A stretch of DNA of 64,000 nt, from contig JBBSMQ010000020.1 of the NCBI GenBank assembly GCA_038233075.1, forward strand, positions 4,604 through 68,603, read 5' to 3'. The notes below the pieces were generated by a model. That model worked only from the letters and a program-made list of their open reading frames with translations, ran no database searches and was not told where the DNA came from. The translations under genes and the position numbers were made by a program. The DNA is from Iamia sp038233075. Lineage in GTDB: Bacteria; Actinomycetota; Acidimicrobiia; Acidimicrobiales; Iamiaceae. How positions within the stretch are numbered: the stretch's first letter is position 1; every line of letters starts with the position of its first letter. Shown one piece after another: positions 17,141 to 25,998 of the stretch.

Positions 17141-17220
17141 CGCCGCACGATAGGGGGGCGCGCGCCGGCCGCAGCCGTCACGTCCGGGATGTCGACGGCG
17201 GGGCCCGGTCAGGGCCGTTC

Positions 17221-17700
17221 CTAGGCCAGGGCCTTCTCGATGTCGCCCTTGAGCTTCTCGGGCTTGGTGATGGTGGCGTAGCGCTTGATGGGCGTGCCGT
17301 CCCGGCCCACCAGGAACTTGGTGAAGTTCCACCTGATCTTGTCTCCCATCACGCCGCCCTTCTCCTGGCGCAGCCACCGGTAGAGGGGGTGGGCGCCGTC
17401 GCCGTTGACGTCGATCTTGGCGAACATCGGGAAGGTGACCCCGTAGTTCACCTGGCAGAACTCCTGGATCTCCTCCTCAGTGCCTGGCTCCTGGTTCTTG
17501 AACTGGTCGCAGGGGAACCCGAGGACTACCAGGCCCTTGTCGGCGTAGGTCTCGTACAGCTCCTCCAGGCCCTCGTACTGGGGGGTGAAGCCGCACTTGG
17601 AGGCGGTGTTGACCACCAGGAGGGCCTTTCCCTCGTAGCTGGAGAGATCGACCTCCTCGCCCGAGAGGGAGTCAGCAGAGAAGTCGTACAGCGTGGTCAT
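17221..17700 (-). CDS. glutathione peroxidase family protein
   Basis: Thiol peroxidase, cytosolic. 159 aa, full length. Catalytic tetrad visible: Cys in NTASKCGFTPQY, Gln in GFPCDQFKNQEPG, Trp and Asn in RWNFTKFLV. The second Cys (FPCDQF) is the resolving Cys of thioredoxin-dependent members, fitting an actinobacterium, which would use mycothiol or thioredoxin rather than glutathione. Confidence 0.95.
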   Translation of the reverse strand: MTTLYDFSADSLSGEEVDLSSYEGKALLVVNTASKCGFTPQYEGLEELYETYADKGLVVLGFPCDQFKNQEPGTEEEIQEFCQVNYGVTFPMFAKIDVNGDGAHPLYRWLRQEKGGVMGDKIRWNFTKFLVGRDGTPIKRYATITKPEKLKGDIEKALA

Positions 17701-17989
17701 GTCTCACCTTCGTGGGGTCGGCCCGCGCCTCGTTGGCGGCACACGGGATTTCGGTGCACCGACACCGGCGGATGCCACAAGTGTGACACGGCTCGCCGTT
17801 CGGTCATGGTGGGGAGAGGCAGCCCTCGTCCCCCAGGAGGTCCAACCGTGAGCAGCCCCCTGTCCGCGATCCCCATCTCCCCTCCATCCCCTGGTCGTCG
17901 GGCGTGCGACCGCGCCCGTGAGTGTCCTCGCTCCGCCTGAGCCGACCCTGGCCCTCCGCGGGACCCGCGCGCCCTCACCCGTGTCTGCC

Positions 17990-18556
17990 ATGGTGGCGAT
18001 CGTGACCGATAGGGAGGAGGCCGAGGAGCTGTTCTCCGCCGCTCGTCGCGGTTCGGCCCAGGCCTGGTCCGACCTGTACGTCCTCGTCCGTCCCGACCTC
18101 TTCCGCTATGCCCGGGTCCGGCTGGCCACCGACGACCAGGCCGAGGATGCCGTCAGCGAGACCATGGCCCGCGCCATCGCGGCCTCGGATCGCTACCGCC
18201 CCGGCGCCGGTCCCGTCGCCTGGCTCGCGGGGATCTGTCGCAACGTCGTCTTCGAGACCTACCGCGCCGGGGGACGGCTGCGGACCACCGACCCCGACCA
18301 GATGACGGACGGCGCCAACCCGGCACCGGAGCCGGGTCCGGCCGAGCGGGTGGTGCTGGAAGCCGACGCCGTCGAGCTGCGCGCCGCGTTCGATCAGCTG
18401 GGCCCCGACGATCAGGAGGTCCTCCTCCTGCGCGTGGTCGCCGGGCTCGAGGCGGGCGAGGTGGCCTCCGCCCTAGGCAAGCGGACCGGCGCGGTGCGCA
18501 TGGCCCAGTCGCGCGCCCTCGGGCGTCTGCGCCAGTTGGTGGAGGACGACCAGTGA
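17990..18556 (+). CDS. ECF-type RNA polymerase sigma factor
   Basis: 188 aa from ATG 17990; an in-frame GTG at 17918 would add 24 Pro/Ala-rich residues. Sigma region 2: YVLVRPDLFRYARVRLATDD, QAEDAVSETMARAIAASDRY and PVAWLAGICRNVVFETYR. Region 4: LGPDDQEVLLLRVVAGLEAG, EVASALGKRTGAVRMAQSRA. The stop overlaps a GTG (GTGA) leading into a short coupled ORF, then the membrane partner gene at 18753, which is the expected place for an anti-sigma factor. Confidence 0.92.
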   Translation: MVAIVTDREEAEELFSAARRGSAQAWSDLYVLVRPDLFRYARVRLATDDQAEDAVSETMARAIAASDRYRPGAGPVAWLAGICRNVVFETYRAGGRLRTTDPDQMTDGANPAPEPGPAERVVLEADAVELRAAFDQLGPDDQEVLLLRVVAGLEAGEVASALGKRTGAVRMAQSRALGRLRQLVEDDQ

Positions 18557-18756
18557 ACGCCCGACCGATGATCCCTCGCCTCCCCTCTGTCTCTCGCCGC
18601 GTCGGGTCCGGTGGTGCACCGATGAGCGAGCGCAGCGAGCGAACCAGGCAGCACGGGCTCTCCGGCGGCGGAGCTTGCGGAGCCGGCGGTTCTCATTGGT
18701 GCCCGGCGATGATCGAGGCCCTTGGTGTGCGTGATGACTGGATGGCGGACCGATGA
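18553..18756 (+). other. coupling ORF spanning the sigma/anti-sigma junction
   Basis: 67-codon frame beginning in the sigma stop (GTGA) and ending in the next start (ATGA). The first 23 codons (MNARPMIPRLPSVSRRVGSG) may be native leader; the remainder is the repeat-like insert at 18622-18752, beginning ATGAGCGAGCGCAGCGAGCG. The product looks non-functional, but the frame would keep ribosomes moving between the two genes. Confidence 0.45.
18622..18752 (+). repeat. MIRU-like interspersed element, 131 nt
   Basis: Bounded by two CGATGAGC copies (around 18620 and 18751), as if inserted at an ATGA stop/start site. Inside lies CCGGC-15 nt-GCCGG hairpin potential. Its first part shares the 16-nt TGAGCGAGCGCAGCGA with positions 14-29, also at a GTGA junction. 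Mycobacterial MIRUs are known to sit in just such translational-coupling sites; homology to them is not proven here. Confidence 0.45.
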
Positions 18757-19292
18757 GCCCCGAGCGCGACGACGACTTCCTGGGTCGGCTGGGTGAGGCG
18801 CTGTCCTCCCCGGTGCCCCCGCTCGACCCCGACCGGGCTGCTCGGGTGGCCGACCTGGCCGCCTCCACCCTGCCCTCGCCCGCGGACCCCTCCCGTCGTC
18901 GGCTTCTCTGGCTGGGTGCCGCTGCGGCCGGAGGTGTCGCCGCCGGGGTCACCGGTGCGGTCCTGCTGGTGGACAGCGACGCCCCCGAGGGTCCGCTCAC
19001 CGAGGCCGTCGGCACCCTCAGCACCCCCGACGGGGTGACCGCCGAGGCCCGGCTCATCGACCACACCTGGGGCATGGAGGTCATGCTCGACGTGTCCGGT
19101 CTCGAGCCGGGGACGCCGTACGCCATGACCTACGTCGACCTCGACGAGCAGCGCACCGACGCCGGCGGCTTCGTCGGCACCGCAGGCACGGTGAGGTGTC
19201 GCAACAACGGGTCGGTGCTCCGGGTCGATGTCGCCCGGTTCGAGGTCAGCGATCCGGCCGGGGCGGTCGTGGTGCGGGGCGACCTGGCCTGA
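18753..19292 (+). CDS. single-pass membrane protein, putative anti-sigma partner
   Basis: 179 aa. Short cytoplasmic N-terminal domain (~1-48), one transmembrane helix (LLWLGAAAAGGVAAGVTGAV, then LLV, ~50-72), and an extracytoplasmic beta-rich domain (~80-179; VMLDVSGLEPGTPYAMTYVD). No ZAS zinc-finger motif in the N-terminal part. Location after an ECF sigma gene and topology match anti-sigma factors; the C-terminal domain resembles the sensor-like domain of actinobacterial anti-sigma proteins. Function inferred from context. Confidence 0.6.
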   Translation: MSPERDDDFLGRLGEALSSPVPPLDPDRAARVADLAASTLPSPADPSRRRLLWLGAAAAGGVAAGVTGAVLLVDSDAPEGPLTEAVGTLSTPDGVTAEARLIDHTWGMEVMLDVSGLEPGTPYAMTYVDLDEQRTDAGGFVGTAGTVRCRNNGSVLRVDVARFEVSDPAGAVVVRGDLA

Positions 19293-19461
19293 GGACCTCG
19301 ACGCGCTCGTGTTGGCAGGCGATTCGGAAGCTCTGGCGCCGCCGACCGGGTGAGGACGGCGGGTGGGAATCCCTGGGCGTCGCTCTAGGTTGTTGCTTGC
19401 ATTCCGCAAGTGACTGTGGGAGGCGACTGGGCCCAGCTCCACCGAACCCCGCACCCTGCCG

Positions 19462-21619
19462 GTGCTACCCCTGCCCGAGGGTGTCGTGCTGCCCCCCATG
19501 GTGGTCACCATCGCGCTGGAGTCCGAGGAGGCCCGCCGGGCCTTTGAGGCCGACGACGACGGCGAGCTCCTGCTGGTGCCGCGCGTGGGCCGCGAGCTGG
19601 CCCAGGTCGGCGCCGTGGCCCGCATCGAGTCGTCCGGAACCCTCCCCGGCGGCACCGTCGCCCTGGTCGTCCGAGCCACCGGCCGGGCCCGGGTGAGCGC
19701 CGGGGTGGTGGGCCCCACCCCGGGCCTCTGGGTCTCGGCCGAGCCCCTGGCCCCCGGCGCCCCGAGCGAGGAGGCGCTCCGGCTGGGCGCCGAGCTGCGG
19801 GCCACCCTCCGCGCTCTGTTCGAGCGGGTCGGCGGCCGTGGGCTCACCGCCGCCCTGGCCGGTGTCGATGCCGATGAGCCAGGAGCGCTAGCCAACCTGG
19901 CCGGCTGGTGGCCCGACCTCGGCGACGAGCACAAGGTCGAGCTGCTGGAGACCGTCGATGTCGAGGCGCGGGTGGGCCTGGTGCTGGGCTGGGTCCAGGA
20001 GGCCCTGGCCGAGGCCGAGCTGGCCGAACAGATCTCCTCCGACGTCCGCCAGGGCATCGACGACCAGCAGCGAGAGATGCTACTGCGGCGCCAGATGGAG
20101 GCCATCCGCAAGGAGCTGGGCGACGGCGCCGACGAGGGTGTCGCCGCCGACACCTACAAGGAGCGCATCGACGCCCTGGAGGCCGCCGGGGTGGCCGACG
20201 ACGTGGTCCGGGCGCTGCGCAAGGAGCTGGCGCGCTTCGAGCGGATGCCCGAGCAGAGCATGGAGCGGGGCTGGATCGAGGGCTGGCTCGACACCGTGCT
20301 GGACCCGCCCTGGACCGCGCGCACCGAGGACGTCCTCGACGTCGACGCCGCCCGGTCCACGCTCGACGCCGACCACACCGGTCTCGACGAGGTGAAGGAC
20401 CGCATCGTGGAGATGCTGGCGGTCCGCAAGCTGCGGGCCGAGCGCGAGGTCACCGACACCGGCACATCCCGGCGCAAGCCCGGGGCCATCCTCGCCCTGG
20501 TGGGTCCGCCCGGGGTGGGCAAGACCTCCCTCGGCGAGTCGGTGGCCCGGGCCCTGGGCCGCAGCTTCGTGCGCGTCTCCCTCGGCGGCGTGCGCGACGC
20601 GGCCGAGATCAGGGGTCACCGGCGCACCTACGTCGGGGCCCAGGCCGGGCGCATCGCCAAGGCCATCTCCGAGGCCGGCACCATGAACCCGGTCGTCCTC
20701 CTCGACGAGGTCGACAAGGTCGGCTCCGACTGGAGGGGCGACCCGTCGGCGGCGCTGCTCGAGGTCCTCGACCCGGCCCAGAACCACACCTTCCGCGACC
20801 ACTACCTGGAGGTCGACCTCGACCTCTCCGACGTGCTCTTCCTCGCCACCGCCAACGTGCTCGACACCATCCCGGGCCCGCTGCGCGATCGCCTCGAGCT
20901 CATCACCCTCGACGGCTACACCGAGGACGAGAAGGTCGCCATCGCCCGCGACCACCTGCTGCCCGGGCAGCGGACCGCGCACGCCCTGGCCGACGACGAG
21001 GTCACCGTGACCGACGACGCACTGCGCGCCATCGTCTCGGGCCACACGCGCGAGGCAGGTGTCCGCGAGCTGGAGCGACGCCTGGGCCGGGTGCTGCGCA
21101 AGGTCACCGTGCGCATCGCCGAGCGTGAGGCCACGCCGGTGGCCGTCGACGAGGACGACCTGGTCGAGCTGCTGGGTCCACCCCGCTTCACCGCCGAGGA
21201 GGTAGCCGACCGCACCGCGGTGCGCGGGGTGGCCACCGGCCTCGCCGTCACCGGCGCCGGCGGCGATGTGCTCGTCGTCGAGGCCACGGCCATGGACGGC
21301 GAGCCCGCCCTCCAGGTCACCGGCCAGCTGGGCGACGTGATGAAGGAGTCAGCCGAGATCGCCCTCTCCTGGACGGGTGCTGCCCATCGGCGGGGTGAAA
21401 CAGAAGGTCCTGGCCGCTCACCGGGCCGGGCTCACCGAGGTGATCCTCCCGGCCCGCAACGGCCCCGACCTCGACGATGTCCCCGAGGCCGTTCGCGAGG
21501 GCCTGACCGTCCACCTCGTCGACGACGTGGCCCAGGCTCTCACCCCCGTCCCCGACCAGGCCCTCACCCCCGTCCCCGACCAGGCCCTCACCCCCGTCCC
21601 CGTGCCGGCCCCCTCCTGA
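19462..21619 (+). pseudogene. lon: Lon protease with deletion of catalytic serine region
   Basis: ATP-dependent Lon protease. N-terminal substrate domain, coiled linker (DVRQGIDDQQREMLLRRQME), Walker A VGPPGVGKTSL, Walker B VVLLDEVDKV, sensor region and start of the protease domain (ALQVTGQLGDVMKESAEIAL) are normal. At 21370-21377 the frame breaks and resumes one frame over at VLPIGGVKQKVLAAHRAGLT. About 75 residues, including the PKDGPSAG segment with the nucleophilic Ser, are missing, while the catalytic Lys in GGVKQK is kept. The GTG start at 19462 is weak: homology (TEPRTLPVL) extends upstream without ATG/GTG. Ends in three QALTPVPD-type repeats. Confidence 0.85.
21533..21604 (+). repeat. 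three 24-bp tandem repeats at lon 3-prime end
   Basis: Units at 21533, 21557 and 21581 encode QALTPVPD, QALTPVPD and QALTPVPV in frame. Short coding tandem repeat with no spacers; likely slippage-prone. Confidence 0.9.
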
Positions 21620-21632
21620 CCCCACCCACCCC

Positions 21633-21682
21633 GAACTGGTCCCGAGAGTGGCCGCTGGAGCGACCGAAGTCGGGACCGGTTC
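21633..21682. repeat. palindromic repeat family A, copy 1
   Basis: Arms GAACTGGTCCCGA and TCGGGACCGGTTC (one mismatch) around a core GAGTGGCCGC…GCGACC. Lies between the convergent stops of lon and the DUF3556 pseudogene. Confidence 0.75.
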
Positions 21683-21705
21683 GGGGGTTGGGGCTCGCCC
21701 CCGGC

Positions 21706-21755
21706 GTACTGGTCCCGAGAGTGGTCGCGGGGGCCACCGAAGTCGGGACCGGTTC
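21706..21755. repeat. palindromic repeat family A, copy 2
   Basis: TACTGGTCCCGA … TCGGGACCGGTTC with inner GTGGTCGC…GCCAC stem, 73 nt after copy 1. A further half-copy (CTCGGACCGGTTCGG) follows at about 21760. Confidence 0.75.
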
Positions 21756-21783
21756 GGAGGCTCGGACCGGTTCGGTGTTGGGC

Positions 21784-22747
21784 TCAGGCGGGGGCGCGGA
21801 GCTCGATGTCGGCGGTGGCGACAGGCCAGGGCTGGTGGGCCAGCAGGTCGGCGGTCACGACCCGACCCTCGTCGAGGAGACCGTCGGCGGCGTCGACGAT
21901 GCGCCAGTGCATCCAGCGCGTGCCGGCGGGCTGGGACTCCAGGAACACGCACCGCAGGTCGCCCGGGGCGAATCCGCACCGGTCCTGGACCGCGGCGAGG
22001 AGCTGCTCGTGGTGGAGGTGGCCATCGCCGAAGTTCCAGCCCAGCACCACCCCTCCCACCAGATGGCGAGCTGGACGACCATGGCCCCGCCGATCAGCAC
22101 GGCCAGGTCGTCACCGGCGAGCAGGAAGACGACCAGCAGGGTGGCGTGGTGCTCGGATCGAGCGGCCAGGAACACCGTCTTGTCCCGCAGACCCAGGATG
22201 GCGAGCACGACCAGGACGGGCAGCAGCACCGACGCTCCGAGGAAGGGTGCGGTCGACCACAGGGCGCGGAGGCACAGGACGACGAGCGCGGCGTAGAGGA
22301 GGGCGTCGACTGGGCTGCGTCGGTGACCCTGGGTCAGCGGGACCCGGCCGGGGAACGGGGGCAGACGGGTCGTGCCCGGGCGGAGGAAGTGGGTGGGGGC
22401 GACGATGGGCGGCAGGTAGCGTCCGGTCAGCGGCCCGCTCCCGCAGCCCAGTCCCAGCACCTCGTAGAGCAGGGTCCAGAGGGATCGCCTTCTCGAAGGC
22501 CACCGGGAGGTCCCACCACGTCCCGATGTCGGAGACGCCCGCCACCTCCGGCGACCGGGCTACGAAACACCGTCCACAGGCCGATGTAGAGGACCAGCTT
22601 GAGGACGTAGGAGACGTAGGCCACCGCCGGCGCTCCGAAGCCCTGCACGGCCCAGGACTCGCACATCATCCGCACCCGGTCGCGCTCGGGTCGCCGCGCC
22701 CACTCGTCGAGGTCGAAGCCGGGCAGCTCCGGTGCGATCACACCCAC
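21784..22747 (-). pseudogene. DUF3556 membrane protein, frameshifted and internally deleted
   Basis: Four pieces in three frames rebuild parts of a DUF3556 protein: N-terminus from 22747 (MGVIAPELPGFDLDEWARRP), then DIGTWWDLPVAFEKAI after a shift near 22545, then VLGLGCGSGPLTGRYLPPIV and LGLRDKTVFLAARSEHHATL in a third frame, ending at VVQLAIWW (~22065). It resumes near 22055 with GWNFGDGHLHHEQLL and the natural C-terminus. Roughly 250 internal residues are missing compared with the ~570-600 aa family. Non-functional. Confidence 0.75.
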
Positions 22748-22759
22748 GGCGCCTTCCTA

Positions 22760-22917
22760 CACGCGCCTCTCCGACTCGCGCTCGATCGGCGGGCACCGTC
22801 CGCCGAGCCCGGCGGCGGGGACGATGTGGGAACGCCTCGGGCACATCTCGACGTTGCGTCACACCGCGCCTCGTCGACTTGCGCTGATCGGCGGGCACCG
22901 TCCGCCGAGCCCGGCGG
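22760..22917. repeat. direct repeat pair, family D (22760-22815 and 22862-22917)
   Basis: Two ~56-nt copies sharing GATCGGCGGGCACCGTCCGC followed by CGAGCCCGGCGG; each contains a CGGCGG…CCGCCG hairpin. They occupy most of the 367-nt gap 22748-23114; apart from them and a ribosome binding site (AGGAGGC, 23103) I see nothing in that gap. Confidence 0.7.
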
Positions 22918-23114
22918 TGCGAATGACGCCCGAACGGCTCTGGCGTCGTCTCGATGCTGCGTCGGTCCTGGCAGGTGATGCCGACGTCGGGCGCCGGAGG
23001 ATCGCCCAGCCCGGAGAGGGAAGGGGGAGCGGACAGCGGCCCCGGTTAGCGTCGGACCCGTCCCCCATCGGCTGCGGTCGATCCGTCATCGACGCAGGTC
23101 ACCAGGAGGCAGAT

Positions 23115-24527
23115 GTGATCGATGCGGTGGTGGTGGGCTCGGGGCCCAACGGCCTGGCCGCCGCGGTCGCCCTGGCTCGGGCGGGCCGCTCGGTGACGGT
23201 GCTGGAGGCGGCCGACACCATCGGCGGGGGCACCCGGACCGAGGAGCTGACGGTGCCCGGTGTGCTCCACGACGTGTGCTCCGCCGTCCACCCCTTCGGG
23301 GTGGCCTCGCCGTTCCTCTCCACGCTGCCGCTCGCCGAGCACGGCCTGGAGTGGTGCTGGCCCGAGGTCGACCTGGCCCACCCCCTCGACCTCGGTCGGG
23401 CCGGCGTGCTCCTGCAGTCTCTGGAGGCCACCGTGGCCGGCCTGGGCGAGGACGGTGCGGCCTGGCGCCGGACCCTGGGGCCGCTGGCCCGTCGGTTCGA
23501 CGAGGCCGCGGCCGACCTCATGCGACCCATCGCGCACGTGCCGGAGCACCCGGTGCTGCTGGCCGGTTTCGGTGCCCGGGCCCTGCAGCCCGCCACCCTC
23601 CTGGCCCGCCGGTGGACCACCGATGAGGCTCGCGCTCTCTTCGCCGGGGTCGCGGCCCACGCCATCCACCCGCTAGAGCGGCCCGCGACCGCCGCCATCG
23701 GGCTCATGCTCACCGCGTCCTGCCACCACGTCGGCTGGCCGGTGGCCCGGGGCGGCTCGGCCCGCATCACCGACGCCCTGGCCTCGCTGCTCCGCGCCCA
23801 CGGCGGCACCATCGAGACGGGGGTGACGGTCCGGGCCCTGCACGATCTGCCTCCGGCGCGGGCCTCCCTGTTCGACGTCGCTCCCGGACCCTTCGCGGCC
23901 ATCGCCGGCGATGCCCTCCCGCCCCGGGTCCGGCGGGCCTACCGCCGGTTCCGGCGTGGCCCCGGTGCGTTCAAGCTCGACCTGGCCGTCGACGACGGCG
24001 TTCCCTGGACCGCCGAGCCCGCCCGGCGGGCCGGGACCGTCCACGTCGGCGGCACCCTCGAGGAGGTGGCCGCGGCCGAGCGAGCGGTGCACCGGGGGCG
24101 GATGCCCGAGCGCCCCTTCGTGCTCGTCTCCCAGCAGTCCCTCGCCGATCCGTCCCGGGCCGCCGGTGCGGTGGCGCCGGTGTGGGCCTACGCCCACGTC
24201 CCCCACGGTTGGGACGGCGACGCCACCGAGGCCATCCTCGGGCAGCTGGAACGCTTCGCCCCGGGGACGCGCGAGCGGGTGGTAGGCATGCACACCCGGA
24301 ACCCGGCCAAGATCGAGGCGGACAACGCCAACTTCAGCGGCGGCGACATCACCACCGGCGCCAACGACCCGTGGCAGGTCGTGGTCCGCCCTCGGCTGGC
24401 CCTCGACCCCTACGCGACGGGCATCCCGGGGGTCTTCCTGTGCTCGGCCGCCACCCCGCCCGGCGGCGGCGTGCACGGCATGTGCGGCGCCGGCGCCGCC
24501 CGCTCCGCCCTCCGGTTCATCGACTGA
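23115..24527 (+). CDS. phytoene desaturase-like FAD-dependent oxidoreductase
   Basis: 470 aa from GTG 23115, preceded by AGGAGGC. N-terminal Rossmann FAD motif VVVGSGPNGLAAAVALARAG (GxGxxG) and LEAADTIGGGTRT; C-terminal FAD-closing motif GVFLCSAATPPGGGVHGMCG. Belongs to the amine-oxidase/phytoene-desaturase superfamily (NAD(P)/FAD-dependent, substrate often unknown; could be a carotenoid, quinol or lipid). Appears complete, in contrast with its broken neighbours on both sides. Confidence 0.9.
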   Translation: MIDAVVVGSGPNGLAAAVALARAGRSVTVLEAADTIGGGTRTEELTVPGVLHDVCSAVHPFGVASPFLSTLPLAEHGLEWCWPEVDLAHPLDLGRAGVLLQSLEATVAGLGEDGAAWRRTLGPLARRFDEAAADLMRPIAHVPEHPVLLAGFGARALQPATLLARRWTTDEARALFAGVAAHAIHPLERPATAAIGLMLTASCHHVGWPVARGGSARITDALASLLRAHGGTIETGVTVRALHDLPPARASLFDVAPGPFAAIAGDALPPRVRRAYRRFRRGPGAFKLDLAVDDGVPWTAEPARRAGTVHVGGTLEEVAAAERAVHRGRMPERPFVLVSQQSLADPSRAAGAVAPVWAYAHVPHGWDGDATEAILGQLERFAPGTRERVVGMHTRNPAKIEADNANFSGGDITTGANDPWQVVVRPRLALDPYATGIPGVFLCSAATPPGGGVHGMCGAGAARSALRFID

Positions 24528-24539
24528 CCGGCGGCTCGG

Positions 24540-24710
24540 TCACGCCGCCGAGGCCAGGGCGAAGGCGGGGTAGCCGGGGGCGATGGCGGTCAGGTCGGCC
24601 CCGGGAGCCGAGGCATCGACGCCGTCGAAGAACTGGCCCACCTCCCATCGCCACCGGGTGAGGTAGGCGCGCAGCACCTCGACCTTGTGCTCGTCATCGT
24701 CCAGCTCCGC
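24540..24710 (-). pseudogene. 3-prime fragment of deazaflavin-type nitroreductase-like gene
   Basis: 56 residues (AELDDDEHKVEVLRAYLTRW, RWEVGQFFDGVDASAPGADL, ending IAPGYPAFALASAA) resemble the C-terminus of F420/deazaflavin-dependent nitroreductase-family proteins of Actinobacteria. Everything 5-prime of about 24710 is lost; on the other side of that point a TetR fragment begins on the opposite strand. Confidence 0.55.
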
Positions 24711-25017
24711 TGGCCTACGGCAGTCCGGTGCCCGGCTACCAGGCTCCGCCGACACCATCTCGCCGGCCGCCCGTCCCGCCGTCGCGGCCCTCGGGGTGGT
24801 GGCCGATGGCGTCGCCGCCGGCGTGGCCCGCCTCCGCGATGAGGTCGCCCCCGAGGTCCCCGACGAGGTGCTGGCCCGCACCCTCCTGGCCTGGACCCAG
24901 CTCTTCGGCGGCATCAGCTTCGAGCTGTTCGGCCACCTGCACGGCGTCATCACCAACCTCGACGACCTCGCCACGCACCAGGCCCGTCGTGGCGCCCACC
25001 TGGTGGCCCGCGGCTGA
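24710..25017 (+). pseudogene. TetR-family regulator, C-terminal fragment, frameshifted
   Basis: Begins abruptly inside the ligand domain: LAYGSPVPGYQAPPTP, then after a shift near 24755 ADTISPAARPAVAALGVVAD … LARTLLAWTQLFGGISFELF, GHLHGVITNLDDL. This is the end of a WHG-domain-type TetR protein. The HTH half is gone, removed by the same deletion that truncated the gene at 24540-24710. Confidence 0.7.
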
Positions 25018-25092
25018 GGCAGATCGACCATCGCGGCGGCGGGGCGAAAGCCGGTTGACCGGGCGGTTGATCGAGGACGAGCCTCGTCCGCC

Positions 25093-25955
25093 ATGGGGAA
25101 CCCGTTCGAGGAGACGACCACGGTGGGCGCCGTCGCCCCCGGCCGGTACCAGGCCCAGATCGACACCGGATGGGACCTGCGGCCCGTGCCCCAGGGCGGG
25201 ATCGTCACCGCCGTCGCGCTGCGGGCCCTGACCGCCGAGCTGGACGACCCGAGCCAGCGGCTCCGCACCTTCCACACCACCTTCGCGACCCAGGTGACTT
25301 CGGGCGCGGTGGAGATCGACGCCGAGGTCCTGCGCCAGGGCCGGACCATGTCCCAAGTGCGGGGCGAGCTCCGCAACCCCGGAGCGGCGCGGGGCCACCT
25401 GACCACCGCCGTCTCGGCGCCTCCCGGCGGGGGTTCGACTTCACCGACCTCGCGCCCCCGCCCGACCCCCCGGGACCCGACGACTGCCCGTCGTTCCGGG
25501 ACCCACCGGCTCCAGGCGTGCCCGCCTTCGAGCCCATGCCCTTCTGGGCCGAGAGGGTCGAGGGTCGCCCCGCGCTCGGACTGCCCCCGTGGGAGGAGGG
25601 CGAGCGCGAGCGGGCCGAGCGAGCCCAGTGGTACCGCTTCGACGAGCTTCCCCGGCGCGCCGACGGCACCCTCGACCCCCTGGGCCTGGTGGTGCTGGCC
25701 GATGTCATGCCCGGCGCGGTGGGGGAGAAGATCGGTCCCAGCGACGACATGTGGTTCGCGCCCAGCGTCGACCTCATCGTGCACCTCCTCGACGAGTGGT
25801 GCTCGCCCTGGGTGCTGGGCCACAACACCGCCCGCCACGCCGGCGACGGCTACGCCGCGGCCGACATGGCCCTCTGGGACTACGGCCCCGACCAGCGCGA
25901 CCGGCCCCGCCTGGTCGCCTACGCCACCCAGCTCTTCCTCTTCACCTTCGCATGA
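25093..25955 (+). pseudogene. acyl-CoA thioesterase (TesB-like), frameshifted
   Basis: Double-hotdog thioesterase hydrolysing acyl-CoA. First hotdog from ATG 25093 (VPQGGIVTAVALRALTAELD, FHTTFATQVTSGAVEIDAEV), then at ~25405-25435 the frame changes and continues RRGFDFTDLAPPPDPP … APSVDLIVHLLDEWCSPWVL, AAADMALWDYG to the stop. One base lost or gained in a G/C-rich stretch explains it; nothing else is missing, so a sequencing error or recent mutation is likely. Confidence 0.75.
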
Positions 25956-25998
25956 GGCTCCAACCCGCCGCCGCGCCCCAGAGCCGGGGAGTCTCACC

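Noticed and set aside
21533..21604. Short regular repeats that might suggest a CRISPR
   Set aside because: Units are adjacent without spacers, only three copies, and encode in-frame QALTPVPD repeats at the end of lon.
19462..22296. Single Lon ORF running to 22296
   Set aside because: After 21372 the frame no longer encodes Lon; the real C-terminus continues in another frame to 21619 and the rest is antisense to the DUF3556 remnant.
22824..23114. N-terminal extension of the FAD oxidoreductase
   Set aside because: The extension crosses the family D repeats; the GTG at 23115 has a good ribosome binding site and places the Rossmann motif at the very N-terminus, as in the family.
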